IMG/VR virus record: IMGVR_UViG_3300030090_005861
Coordinates: 1-30,073 of that record
Strand: one strand, 5' to 3'
Length of the DNA: 30,073 bases
Origin: a virus
Shown here: in pieces, positions 22,901 to 30,073 of the stretch
How positions within the stretch are numbered: the first letter of the stretch is position 1
Layout of the letters: every line of letters begins with the position of its first letter
Made by a program: the position numbers and the translations under genes
The notes under the pieces: generated by a model
The model's input: only the letters and a program-made list of their open reading frames with translations
What the model was told of the DNA's origin: nothing
Database searches by the model: none

Positions 22901-23344
22901 CTACTTAGTAAACCCTGCACCAAAGTACAGCCCTACAATAGCTGATACTATATGTGTATCTAGTGGTGTTATTACAAAGCCTTGTGCCATCTTCCACTGT
23001 ATTGCTTCCTCTGGTCCAAACAACCAGTTAAATAAACCACCTGTTGCTTCTGTGTAACCTACGTAAACACTGACATCAGGATACCACACTGCGACTAGCT
23101 TTGGCAAGACAATAATGCTAAACACTGCAGATAAAGCTATAAGTCTACGTGTCCAAGCGAAGTGACTGTCGTTTTTACCTGCCTCTCTTGCTGTGTTGAC
23201 TTGCTCTGCTCTAAACTGTGCAGTCTGTAGCATCATCTTGTTCTGCTCTTGGCGGTTCTTCATGCTCTGACCCCAGATGGACATCACTCCACCTAGTATC
23301 GTAGAAAAGAGCATTGTTATAAGTTCTAGTGGTAAGCCTAACAT
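22901..23344 (-). CDS. Holin-like membrane protein (147 aa)
   Basis: A 147-aa protein with three likely membrane helices: LELITMLFSTILGGVMSIWG at the N-terminus, RLIALSAVFSIIVLPKLVAV in the middle and THIVSAIVGLYFGAGF at the C-terminus. A charged helix (MKNRQEQNKMMLQTAQFRAE) lies between the first two. The layout resembles three-helix holins, including the GTA holin type, which form the lesion that releases the endolysin. It directly follows the peptidoglycan hydrolase gene with one-base overlap. A structural membrane role is the alternative. Confidence 0.65.
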   Translation of the reverse strand: MLGLPLELITMLFSTILGGVMSIWGQSMKNRQEQNKMMLQTAQFRAEQVNTAREAGKNDSHFAWTRRLIALSAVFSIIVLPKLVAVWYPDVSVYVGYTEATGGLFNWLFGPEEAIQWKMAQGFVITPLDTHIVSAIVGLYFGAGFTK

Positions 23345-25023
23345 TATAAAATTGGTTTCCCTACATCTTCAGGTACGATCCTACGTATGCTAATTATATA
23401 GTTTTCTTTAAATGCTGACAAACTTACAGAGTCTTTTTGATTGCCACCAAGTATGCTTACAGTTCCTGTTTTATCATCTATACTTTCTATAAAGCCAACA
23501 TGATAGCCTGGAGCTATTCTATATTTTTCTGTATCTTTTCTGTATTTACTATCTAAATCTTCTCTTGATAAAGTGTTAGTAATTACCTCTCCTGTAAGCT
23601 TATCATAAACTATGTCTCTACTGTGTATTACGGCTATGTCTCCACGTTTTGCTGCGTTTATATTTTCTACTGCATCACCGTAGTTTTCATATGCTTTTGC
23701 TCTAAGTCTATCGTACTTGTCATCTGTCTCAAGTCTTTTTACGCCTAGTTCGTTTAGTATATGATCTACAAAAGTAGCACACCAAGCTGTTTTCATAGGA
23801 TTTTTAAACTCACCTATAGCATCCATAAACATTTGTGCTATTGTGTCGTTATTATCTTTTTCGTTTAATAAAGACTCATAACGTGATTTTTTCTTCCTAG
23901 TAGAAACATTTCTGTCTTTTATATAACCAAGTTTAATAACGGCGTCAATAGGATTGGTTATGCCCTCAAGAAGATTAACAACCTCAGACGTAACAGGAAC
24001 TGCATCATTAGGTCTAGATCTAGGACGAACCATAATTCCTGTAGGTATAGACTCTACATCATCAGGTCTAGCTCTAGGGCGTAGCACTATTTCTTTAGCT
24101 TCTATAGAATCCTGTTCATACTGATCTTGTAAATCTTCATCCTCTGTTGTTAAAAAATCTTCTACTTTTTTTACAGTTCCTTTAAGTGGATCAAGTGTTT
24201 TTATGCCTGGTCTTTTTGCAAGACCCTCTGATAAAGGTGCACTAGGTGTTTCTTCTTTAATTGGAGGAAGCTCTTCTTTAGTAATAGGTAATTTTTCTTT
24301 AGTTACTTGTGGATTTTTTTCTATAAATGCTGCAAGTGTTTTTGGACCAAACTTACCATCAACATCTCTTCCTGTAAAACCTGCATCTTTTTGAAACGCT
24401 TTTACAGCAGCTTGGGTCAACGATCCATCAATACCATCTATCTTACCTACATTATATCCTGCAGAATCTAACATAATTTGAGTATCTCTTATGGTTGGTG
24501 TATAACTTTTACCTTTTACAGGTATCACTCCTAAAGCCATAGCTGAAGATGCTACATCTATATCCTTTACACTTTTAGGTCTAGCTCTAGGTTTTAAAGT
24601 TGGTGTACTATCTAGTATCATCTTTATTTCACTAGTAAGCTCATCTACCTCTGTATCTGGTATTAGTTTAGCAACTTTTACTTTTGAACTTGTGCTTGGG
24701 ATACCTTTATTAAGTCTATAAAATTGTGCAGCAGAAGTTTGATATCTTCCCTCCATGTCTCTTGCGTTTATTTTTAACTCATTTAAAGGTATCTCTACAC
24801 CCTCTTCAGGTGTATCTTCATTATCACCAATTAACTTTGTAAACTTAGATGTAGACTCACTAGCGCTGGGTTGAATAGGTTCATCAGGTTCTGGCCTAGC
24901 TTGTGGTCTAAGGCTAGACATTAATCCCTCTGGCCTAGCTCTAGGGCGTGTGACTTGTTGCTGTTCTTCTTCAGCAAAAATGTCAGCTAATATGTCTCTT
25001 ATTACTTTATCAAAGCTAGACAT
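23344..25023 (-). CDS. Multidomain peptidoglycan hydrolase: PG-binding and NlpC/P60-CHAP-type peptidase
   Basis: A 559-aa protein. A peptidoglycan-binding domain lies at about residues 174-236 (TQIMLDSAGYNVGKIDGIDG, then TQAAVKAFQKDAG and GKFGPKTLAAF). The C-terminal domain, about 395-550, is a papain-fold amidase/endopeptidase with Cys415 in TAWCATFVDHIL, His508 in GYHVGFIES and a following ILGGNQKDSVSLS. It should cut peptide links in the wall. Five copies of a short RPRARP-type motif (about residues 24, 38, 148, 318 and 335) separate the parts. At 559 aa it is far longer than a typical endolysin, so a virion-attached hydrolase is possible, though the holin-like gene next door favours lysis. 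Confidence 0.82.
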   Translation of the reverse strand: MSSFDKVIRDILADIFAEEEQQQVTRPRARPEGLMSSLRPQARPEPDEPIQPSASESTSKFTKLIGDNEDTPEEGVEIPLNELKINARDMEGRYQTSAAQFYRLNKGIPSTSSKVKVAKLIPDTEVDELTSEIKMILDSTPTLKPRARPKSVKDIDVASSAMALGVIPVKGKSYTPTIRDTQIMLDSAGYNVGKIDGIDGSLTQAAVKAFQKDAGFTGRDVDGKFGPKTLAAFIEKNPQVTKEKLPITKEELPPIKEETPSAPLSEGLAKRPGIKTLDPLKGTVKKVEDFLTTEDEDLQDQYEQDSIEAKEIVLRPRARPDDVESIPTGIMVRPRSRPNDAVPVTSEVVNLLEGITNPIDAVIKLGYIKDRNVSTRKKKSRYESLLNEKDNNDTIAQMFMDAIGEFKNPMKTAWCATFVDHILNELGVKRLETDDKYDRLRAKAYENYGDAVENINAAKRGDIAVIHSRDIVYDKLTGEVITNTLSREDLDSKYRKDTEKYRIAPGYHVGFIESIDDKTGTVSILGGNQKDSVSLSAFKENYIISIRRIVPEDVGKPIL

Positions 25024-28000
25024 TATCCACCACCTCCTGCTACAACATTAACTGTTTTTGGTGTACCTCTCATTATAAATGCTGATACAACACTAGATAA
25101 AAAACTACCTGCAGCAGAACTGTAAGATGCATCCTCAGAGGCATCTGCTTGTATGTTAGCTTTAGCTAGTTCATGGTCACGGTCCATTTGTTTTTCAGAG
25201 CTAGTCCAGGCAAAATCCATTAAATCTCTTTCTTGTTGCCACAACTCCGCTAAACCTTGCATAGTCATATTGTTAGCCGCCATAACTTCTGCCATGTTAG
25301 CCTCGTTAAGTGCCGCAGTGTTAGCTGTAGCCACAGACTGTCGCCACACAGTATTAGCTTGTGCTATTACCAGTTCGTTCTGTGCATTAAACAAATCACG
25401 CTGGTTGTCTAGTTCAGCTTGAAATTTAGTCATAGAGTTTTCTTCACCTGCGTTAAACTGTTCCATAGCATTTGCTTGTGCTATATTAAACTGATTAACT
25501 TGTGTAGATAAACTATCAAAGAACTGATTGACTTGGTTAATACTCTCAGCGTTAAACTGTAGCTGTGCATTTTCTGCAGCTTGATCAGAGAACACACTCT
25601 GTACTAGGGACTGTGCCTCAAACATAACAGCTTGTTGTTCGTTATCTAAGTTAGCCATGTCCATCTGCAGGAACGCCTGTGCTTGTTGTGCTGCAGCTTG
25701 TTGTCTGTTATTTAAGTTAGCCATATCTACGTCTGTAAGTGCTGCACAGTCAGCCATAAGTTTAGCTTGTTCGTTTGACAAGTTAGCTAAGTCTACAGAG
25801 AGAGCCATCTCAGATTGTCTAAGAGCACGAGTCTGCTGTTCTGTAAAGTTCATGTTAGCTACTTCAGCTATACGCTCTGCTTTTATTACAGCTACTTGTT
25901 GTTTGTTAGTTAGCTCCTGACCTTTCATGGCTGCTTCTATCTGAGCGTTAGCTAGTGCAGTTTGTTGTCTACCTGACATCTCCTCTAAACCAATAGTCAA
26001 CTTATTACTCATGTTGAAGATAGCAGTTTGTTGTTCGTTGTTTAACTCTATCTCTCTTTCAGCTACAGCATTAGCTACATTAAACAAAGCAGTTTGTTGC
26101 TTATTGTCTAACACACGCCCTTCCATAGCTGCACTAGCTACGGCATCTTGTATAAACGCTTGTTGCTTACGTGTAGCGTCACCCATATTAGCTTCAAATG
26201 CTTGTGTGCTTTCTAGCACTGCCATCTGTTGTTCGTTAGTTAGGTCTTGACCCATCATGGCAGCTTTAACTTGTAAGTTAGATAGTGCTGTCTGTTGTGC
26301 ATTAGACAGGTTAGCCATCTCAACTTCTAAGTTTTGCGTTGAGCGTAGTATAGACGTTTGTTGTCTGTTTGTCAAGTTAATATCGTTGACTGCAGCGTAA
26401 CGTGCAGCATTAGCTATAGCTACATTAGAGCTAATACTTAACTCTTGTCCTTGCAAAGATGCCTTAAACTGAGCCATAGCTAAAACAGCCTCTTGCTCGT
26501 TTGACAAGTTTTTAAGCTGTAAGTTAGAGTTGTTCATGGAGTTCTGCAAGTTTGTAGCTTGTCTGTTTGACAAGTTAGCTAACTCAAAGTTCTGTGCTGC
26601 AGCAGCATTAGCTAGAGCTACAGCTTGCTCGTTCCGCACGTTCTCCATGTCCATAGCTTGAAAGGTAGCTGCATCAGATTGTGCTATAGGTATTGCACTT
26701 TCCATAGCCGCCTGTATCATAGCCGCACTAGCCATAGAACTACCACCCATGCCACGAGCGTTCATAGCTGCAGTTACCCTACGTAACGCACCAGCCGCCC
26801 ATGCAGGTGTACCATCGTTAAACTGATCCATTAAGTTTGCTAGTTGACCTTGGACAGTGGATGCAGCACTTACTGTACCTTTTACAGCTTTAGCTTCTAA
26901 TTGTTGTGTAAATGACGCAGATTGTGCTTCTGCAACAGCATCACCATTTAATGCTTCTAAAGTTTTAGCGGCTACAACTACCTCTTCACTGTTGAGTATT
27001 TTATTTACATCAACTATTTCATCCGCACCCACAATAGTTTCTTCTGCAGTTACATCAGGCTCAAACTCAGATTTTTTCTCTGGTGCAGTAGCGTATTCAT
27101 CAAACTGAGCAGCGTCTTTTATTTTGTTTTCTTTTTGCTCTGCTACCTGTGTCGGCGGTAAGTTGTAGTCTACTTCAGGCTCTGCTCTAGGTGTTTCTGT
27201 TTCAAACTTAGCGGCATCAACGTCTTCTACATCACCTTCAAACTCCTGTTCTTCTGATTCAGTGTATTCATCAAATAGTGCGGCTGTAGGTGTTTCACCT
27301 TCTTGAAGGGTACGTTTAACTTCTGGTATCTGACGTATTGTGTCTAGCGTAGCTGGGTCTAAATCTAGCTGTGATAATTCTTCAGGGTCCATAGTTTCAG
27401 CTTTCATCAGAGCGTCTTCTGATGGTGTGCCTGTAGCTGCAGCAAAGTCTTCTAATGCAGTCTTAACTTTCTCTTGTGACATAACTGCTTCGTATGTCTC
27501 TGCTGAATCTTTTTTAGAGTCTTGTTCTATCTGTGCTTGACGTTGCTCTAGTTTAGCGAGATATTCTTCATGTTGATCGTATGCTTCTCTAGAAAACGTA
27601 GTAGCCTTTGCCCTTTCTCCTGCTGCAACTATAGGAGATATAGGAGTGGGTAAAGGATATTTTTCTTGTAGCTCTTCGTCACTAAACTTGTTAAGGTACG
27701 CTAGTGTAGCTTTAACAGCAGGGTCATCAGCTTTACCTGCGTCTTGTGCTTGCTTAACTAAGAGTGTAGCTGCAGTTGCTACTTGTCCCGTGTCACTATC
27801 TATAAGCTGATCGTCTTGTACTTCTAAGCCATATACTGTAGGCTCTTGTAAAATAGAGCTAGGGTTAGTTATAGCTTTACCCAGCGCTTCACTAGTAGAT
27901 GGTATGTCTGTAGTCTCCATCTGTTTTTGTGCTGTAGATACGTCTGCTTGTGTTTGTGTAACTAAAAGTTCAGCATCCTCTACATCTTTTACTAGCTGAT

Positions 28001-29414
28001 TATATACATTTGCTTCTTCCTGAAAACCAGAGTAATCTTCACTTTGTTTAAGCTCTTCTAATTTAGGCACTATTTTACCAAGCTGTTGCTGTATTCTTTC
28101 TGTAGTCTTTTGATTACTTTTTACTTCTGTGCCATCAGCAAAGGTTATAGTAAAATCTTGATATGATCCTGTAATAGTGTAGTCACTTAAATCAGCAGGT
28201 AGCTTACCTTCTCCTGCAAGACTTTTAAATGTTTCTTCTTCTGATCCTCCAGCAAAAGGTAAGCCTGTAGATAAATCTAAATCACTAGTGTCAAAGGTAG
28301 GTTGTTCTTTTCCACTAAGTTCTTTTTGTGCGTCTGAAAGCGTACCCATAGCGTCACTATAGGATTGCTGTGCATCATCTAATTTAGTTTGTGCTTCAGT
28401 TATCTCTGGTGTAGGTGTACCAGGTTGTAGAACTTGTGAACCCTCTGGTGCTTGTGTGGATTGTACAAATGTTTGATATGCAGGATCACCCTCTACTGCA
28501 GTGCTTGCATCTCTTGCAGCTTTTTCTGCTTCTTCTTTAGCTGCTTTAAACTCAGGGTTGTTTTCTATGAAAGCCCTCATCTCTTCTCCTACTTCAGGGG
28601 TCATAGGTCTTCTACCTGAAGGGTGTGTACCTGAATACATTTGAGTGGCATAAAACTCTTTTGTAAGTCTACTACTTATGTCACCTGCTTCTTTAGATTT
28701 AGCTTCTGAAGCAGTAATTAAATCTTGTGTAGCTGTTGATAAATTATCTGGATTAAATGTAGTTTTTGCTTTCTTCATTGCTTCTTGTATTTTAGGGGAT
28801 AGACGCTCTAAAGGATTAACTTGTTGTGGTTCTTCTGTAGGTGGGTCTTGTTCTGTCCCTAAAGCAGAACGCATTATATCTTGGAACGATGCCTTTTCCT
28901 CTGCAGTGCCTTGTCTAGCAGTTGGTGCAAGCTCTTGTAATGTACCTGATCTATCTGATATTGGTCCTGTGTAGTCAGGATTACGTACACCTCCACCTAG
29001 ACCTACTAAAAACTCTTGGTTTGGATCAAAGCCTGTTCTGGCAGTTGGTGTATCAGTTATCCTAGATACGGGTGCATAAGTTGTAAACAAATCCTTGTTA
29101 TTGTCAGCCATTACACCTGCTGCACCTGTTGGACGTCCACCCCTTGATAGCATAGAATCTAAAATTTGTTCATTAAGGCGTTCTCTTTGTTCTGTGTTAG
29201 CTATGTTACCACCAGCTTGCATACCTATGCCAGACAAAGGCCCACCCTCTACACGTTGCCTAGCTATATCAGCATACCTGCCTAGCTGAGAGGCAGCACG
29301 AGGACTAGACGCAAGAAACGCATCCATGTCATCCTTTTGCGCTGGGCCTGTGTAGCCAAACTCTTTAAGGAGTTGATGCGTTTGATCGTTACTAAAACCT
29401 TTAAATCTTTTCAT
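25023..29414 (-). CDS. Giant helical-repeat virion protein, 1463 aa
   Basis: A 1463-aa protein. Residues 1-200 are Gly/Pro-rich and weakly structured (MKRFKGFSNDQTHQLLKEFG). Residues 200-850 are acidic, Glu/Pro/Thr-rich and partly coiled-coil. Residues 921-1272 are sixteen consecutive 22-residue repeats, followed by six phenylalanines spaced exactly 11 residues (1287 to 1342). The end has a hydrophobic segment (GSFLSSVVSAFIMRGTP) and a Gly tail. The repeats predict a very long, regular helix rich in Ala, Gln, Asn and Met. No enzyme motif is seen. Its place among virion genes suggests a structural, tail or ejected protein. It follows the 153-aa gene with no gap and overlaps the hydrolase gene by one base. 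Confidence 0.75.
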   Translation of the reverse strand: MKRFKGFSNDQTHQLLKEFGYTGPAQKDDMDAFLASSPRAASQLGRYADIARQRVEGGPLSGIGMQAGGNIANTEQRERLNEQILDSMLSRGGRPTGAAGVMADNNKDLFTTYAPVSRITDTPTARTGFDPNQEFLVGLGGGVRNPDYTGPISDRSGTLQELAPTARQGTAEEKASFQDIMRSALGTEQDPPTEEPQQVNPLERLSPKIQEAMKKAKTTFNPDNLSTATQDLITASEAKSKEAGDISSRLTKEFYATQMYSGTHPSGRRPMTPEVGEEMRAFIENNPEFKAAKEEAEKAARDASTAVEGDPAYQTFVQSTQAPEGSQVLQPGTPTPEITEAQTKLDDAQQSYSDAMGTLSDAQKELSGKEQPTFDTSDLDLSTGLPFAGGSEEETFKSLAGEGKLPADLSDYTITGSYQDFTITFADGTEVKSNQKTTERIQQQLGKIVPKLEELKQSEDYSGFQEEANVYNQLVKDVEDAELLVTQTQADVSTAQKQMETTDIPSTSEALGKAITNPSSILQEPTVYGLEVQDDQLIDSDTGQVATAATLLVKQAQDAGKADDPAVKATLAYLNKFSDEELQEKYPLPTPISPIVAAGERAKATTFSREAYDQHEEYLAKLEQRQAQIEQDSKKDSAETYEAVMSQEKVKTALEDFAAATGTPSEDALMKAETMDPEELSQLDLDPATLDTIRQIPEVKRTLQEGETPTAALFDEYTESEEQEFEGDVEDVDAAKFETETPRAEPEVDYNLPPTQVAEQKENKIKDAAQFDEYATAPEKKSEFEPDVTAEETIVGADEIVDVNKILNSEEVVVAAKTLEALNGDAVAEAQSASFTQQLEAKAVKGTVSAASTVQGQLANLMDQFNDGTPAWAAGALRRVTAAMNARGMGGSSMASAAMIQAAMESAIPIAQSDAATFQAMDMENVRNEQAVALANAAAAQNFELANLSNRQATNLQNSMNNSNLQLKNLSNEQEAVLAMAQFKASLQGQELSISSNVAIANAARYAAVNDINLTNRQQTSILRSTQNLEVEMANLSNAQQTALSNLQVKAAMMGQDLTNEQQMAVLESTQAFEANMGDATRKQQAFIQDAVASAAMEGRVLDNKQQTALFNVANAVAEREIELNNEQQTAIFNMSNKLTIGLEEMSGRQQTALANAQIEAAMKGQELTNKQQVAVIKAERIAEVANMNFTEQQTRALRQSEMALSVDLANLSNEQAKLMADCAALTDVDMANLNNRQQAAAQQAQAFLQMDMANLDNEQQAVMFEAQSLVQSVFSDQAAENAQLQFNAESINQVNQFFDSLSTQVNQFNIAQANAMEQFNAGEENSMTKFQAELDNQRDLFNAQNELVIAQANTVWRQSVATANTAALNEANMAEVMAANNMTMQGLAELWQQERDLMDFAWTSSEKQMDRDHELAKANIQADASEDASYSSAAGSFLSSVVSAFIMRGTPKTVNVVAGGGG
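25599..26654 (-). repeat. Sixteen tandem 66-bp units encoding 22-residue repeats
   Basis: From residue 921 to 1272 of the 1463-aa protein, sixteen 22-residue units follow one another without a single insertion or deletion. The best conserved positions are 3-14, for example MANLSNAQQTAL, MANLNNRQQAAA and MANLDNEQQAVM: hydrophobic 3, Asn5, Leu6, Asn8, Gln10, Gln11, Ala13 and Leu/Val/Ile14. At DNA level the units are diverged, so this is an old duplication kept by selection on the protein. The phase of the unit boundary is my choice. Confidence 0.9.
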
Positions 29415-29876
29415 CTATCTAGTTCCTAACCATACAAAGCCGAAGATAGCGCCAAGGCCCACAATGAATACAGTAATCCCTGTTGTCCACTCAAGGATTG
29501 CTTGTTTAATTTCCATTTGTCTGTGTTCGTGTTCACGTTTTTGTTTCCTCAAGTCAGCCTCAATCGCCAATATTTCCTGCCACTTACTAGGGCCATACAT
29601 GACGGATATGTACTCTTTTAGCTCCTGTCTCATGGAAGCGGCCTTCTGCTTTGCAGCAAAGATTTCCATAGCTTGAGCTTGTACACCACCACCTAGTGTT
29701 TGATACCATGCTGGTTTCTGGTTTTGCTTTTCAGCAAAGTCAAGGTCAGCTACAGCACCTGCCCACTTAGACAGTTGACCACCCATGTCTTGTAAGTCTT
29801 TCCCGACTGCAATCCCCTTCTTAAGCATCTGAAATGCTGCAGAAGCGCCAGCCAAGGCGGTTACTGGGTCAATCAT
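29415..29876 (-). CDS. Tail-anchored phage structural-type protein (153 aa)
   Basis: A 153-aa protein starting MIDPVTALAGASAAFQMLKK, with GKDLQDMGGQLSKWAGAVAD, a long charged helix (QAMEIFAAKQKAASMRQELK; LRKQKREHEHRQMEIKQAIL) and one C-terminal membrane helix (TTGITVFIVGLGAIFGFVWL). Proteins of this plan, with the same MIDP-TALAGASAAF opening and a YGP-W-E block before the helix, occur in many marine cyanophages and pelagiphages in my memory and are found among virion genes; the precise role is unknown. Its start overlaps the stop of the preceding gene (ATGA). Confidence 0.75.
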   Translation of the reverse strand: MIDPVTALAGASAAFQMLKKGIAVGKDLQDMGGQLSKWAGAVADLDFAEKQNQKPAWYQTLGGGVQAQAMEIFAAKQKAASMRQELKEYISVMYGPSKWQEILAIEADLRKQKREHEHRQMEIKQAILEWTTGITVFIVGLGAIFGFVWLGTR

Positions 29877-30073
29877 CTGCGCTCTATGATTCTATCTAGC
29901 TTTGCGTCTAGAGCCTCCAGCCTATCTATTATCCTATTCATGTCGCCGTTTGCCTCCACCTTAGTCATGTAGTCACGAGCCATCTCCTCTCGCGTCTTAT
30001 TTAGTAGGACTTGCATACGTTGTGTTTCTGCGTGTTGACTACGGATAACCCAGCCTACTATACCAAGTAGGCC
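29873..30073 (-). CDS. Membrane-anchored coiled-coil protein, 5' part outside window
   Basis: The minus strand is open from the window edge to a TGA at 29873-29875, giving 66 codons. They read GLLGIVGWVIRSQHAETQRM at the edge, then QVLLNKTREEMARDYMTKVE, and end LEALDAKLDRIIERR. This is the end of a hydrophobic helix followed by a long coiled coil, a layout seen in inner-membrane spanins and other small phage membrane proteins. The start codon is not in the window. It overlaps the next gene as ATGA. Confidence 0.7.
   Translation of the reverse strand, partial: GLLGIVGWVIRSQHAETQRMQVLLNKTREEMARDYMTKVEANGDMNRIIDRLEALDAKLDRIIERR

Larger units (their letters stand above)
1266..29346. repeat. Dispersed octamer CCCAGCGC/GCGCTGGG, 13 sites
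   Basis: CCCAGCGC occurs on the plus strand at 1750, 3681, 8872, 13801, 14265, 19606, 21805 and 27880. Its complement GCGCTGGG occurs at 1266, 8106, 13805, 19473, 24863 and 29339. The two overlap at 13801-13812 to form the perfect palindrome CCCAGCGCTGGG. The flanks are biased: A or G usually precedes, T or A follows. The sites fall in different genes, both strands and more than one reading frame, so protein coding does not explain them. See the findings for interpretation. Confidence 0.85.

Noticed and set aside
25153-26250. Several plus-strand frames opposite the 22-residue repeats (Cys/Ser/Ala-rich products)
   Set aside because: They are the antisense reading of repeated Gln, Asn and Ala codons, which yields Leu, Cys and Ser; the periodic coding frame on the minus strand explains them.

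Overview
The window is about 30 kb of a tailed marine bacteriophage genome, AT-rich by eye and almost wholly coding, with most neighbouring genes touching or overlapping (ATGA and TAATG junctions). The replication module has a family A DNA polymerase that carries a DnaJ-like double CxxCxGxG zinc finger, plus a class II ribonucleotide reductase, a T7-type endonuclease I, a DUF3310 protein and a MazG-like protein. From memory this combination points to the HMO-2011-type group of short-tailed phages that infect marine alphaproteobacteria (SAR116, Roseobacter RCA and possibly SAR11). The host is an inference from gene content and was not tested.

Layout. Genes on the plus strand fill 1-16401. First come small unknown genes joined by a repeated start/stop cassette (1-888), then a DNMT3-like cytosine methyltransferase (891-1832) and more small genes. 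A recombination/replication block follows: tyrosine integrase, endonuclease VII-like HNH protein, zinc/TOPRIM primase and a T5orf172 GIY-YIG-like protein. An accessory block of small membrane proteins (5552-7300) includes a DoxX-like protein. The main replication core runs from 7300 to 15939: DnaB-type helicase, PolA, a putative single-strand DNA-binding protein behind a near-consensus sigma-70 promoter (10540-10568), a Fe-S cluster Cas4/AddB-like exonuclease, endonuclease I, DUF3310, MazG and NrdJ. Three tiny genes end at a bidirectional terminator (16384-16414).

The minus strand fills 16413-30073 and is read from right to left as one long virion/lysis operon whose promoter lies outside the window. 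In order of transcription it encodes a membrane-anchored coiled-coil fragment, a 153-aa tail-anchored protein, a 1463-aa helical-repeat protein, a 559-aa peptidoglycan hydrolase, a holin-like protein, and four genes (202, 529, 192 and 1236 aa). The last four resemble a T7-style internal ejection apparatus with the transglycosylase split off as its own gene.

The observations that stand out are: (1) the 8-mer CCCAGCGC/GCGCTGGG at 13 places on both strands and in different reading frames, far more often than chance predicts; (2) sixteen gap-free 22-residue repeats followed by six phenylalanines exactly 11 residues apart in the 1463-aa protein; (3) a possible lipoprotein gene embedded out of frame in polA; (4) the zinc-finger polymerase; (5) the split transglycosylase/ejection-protein pair.
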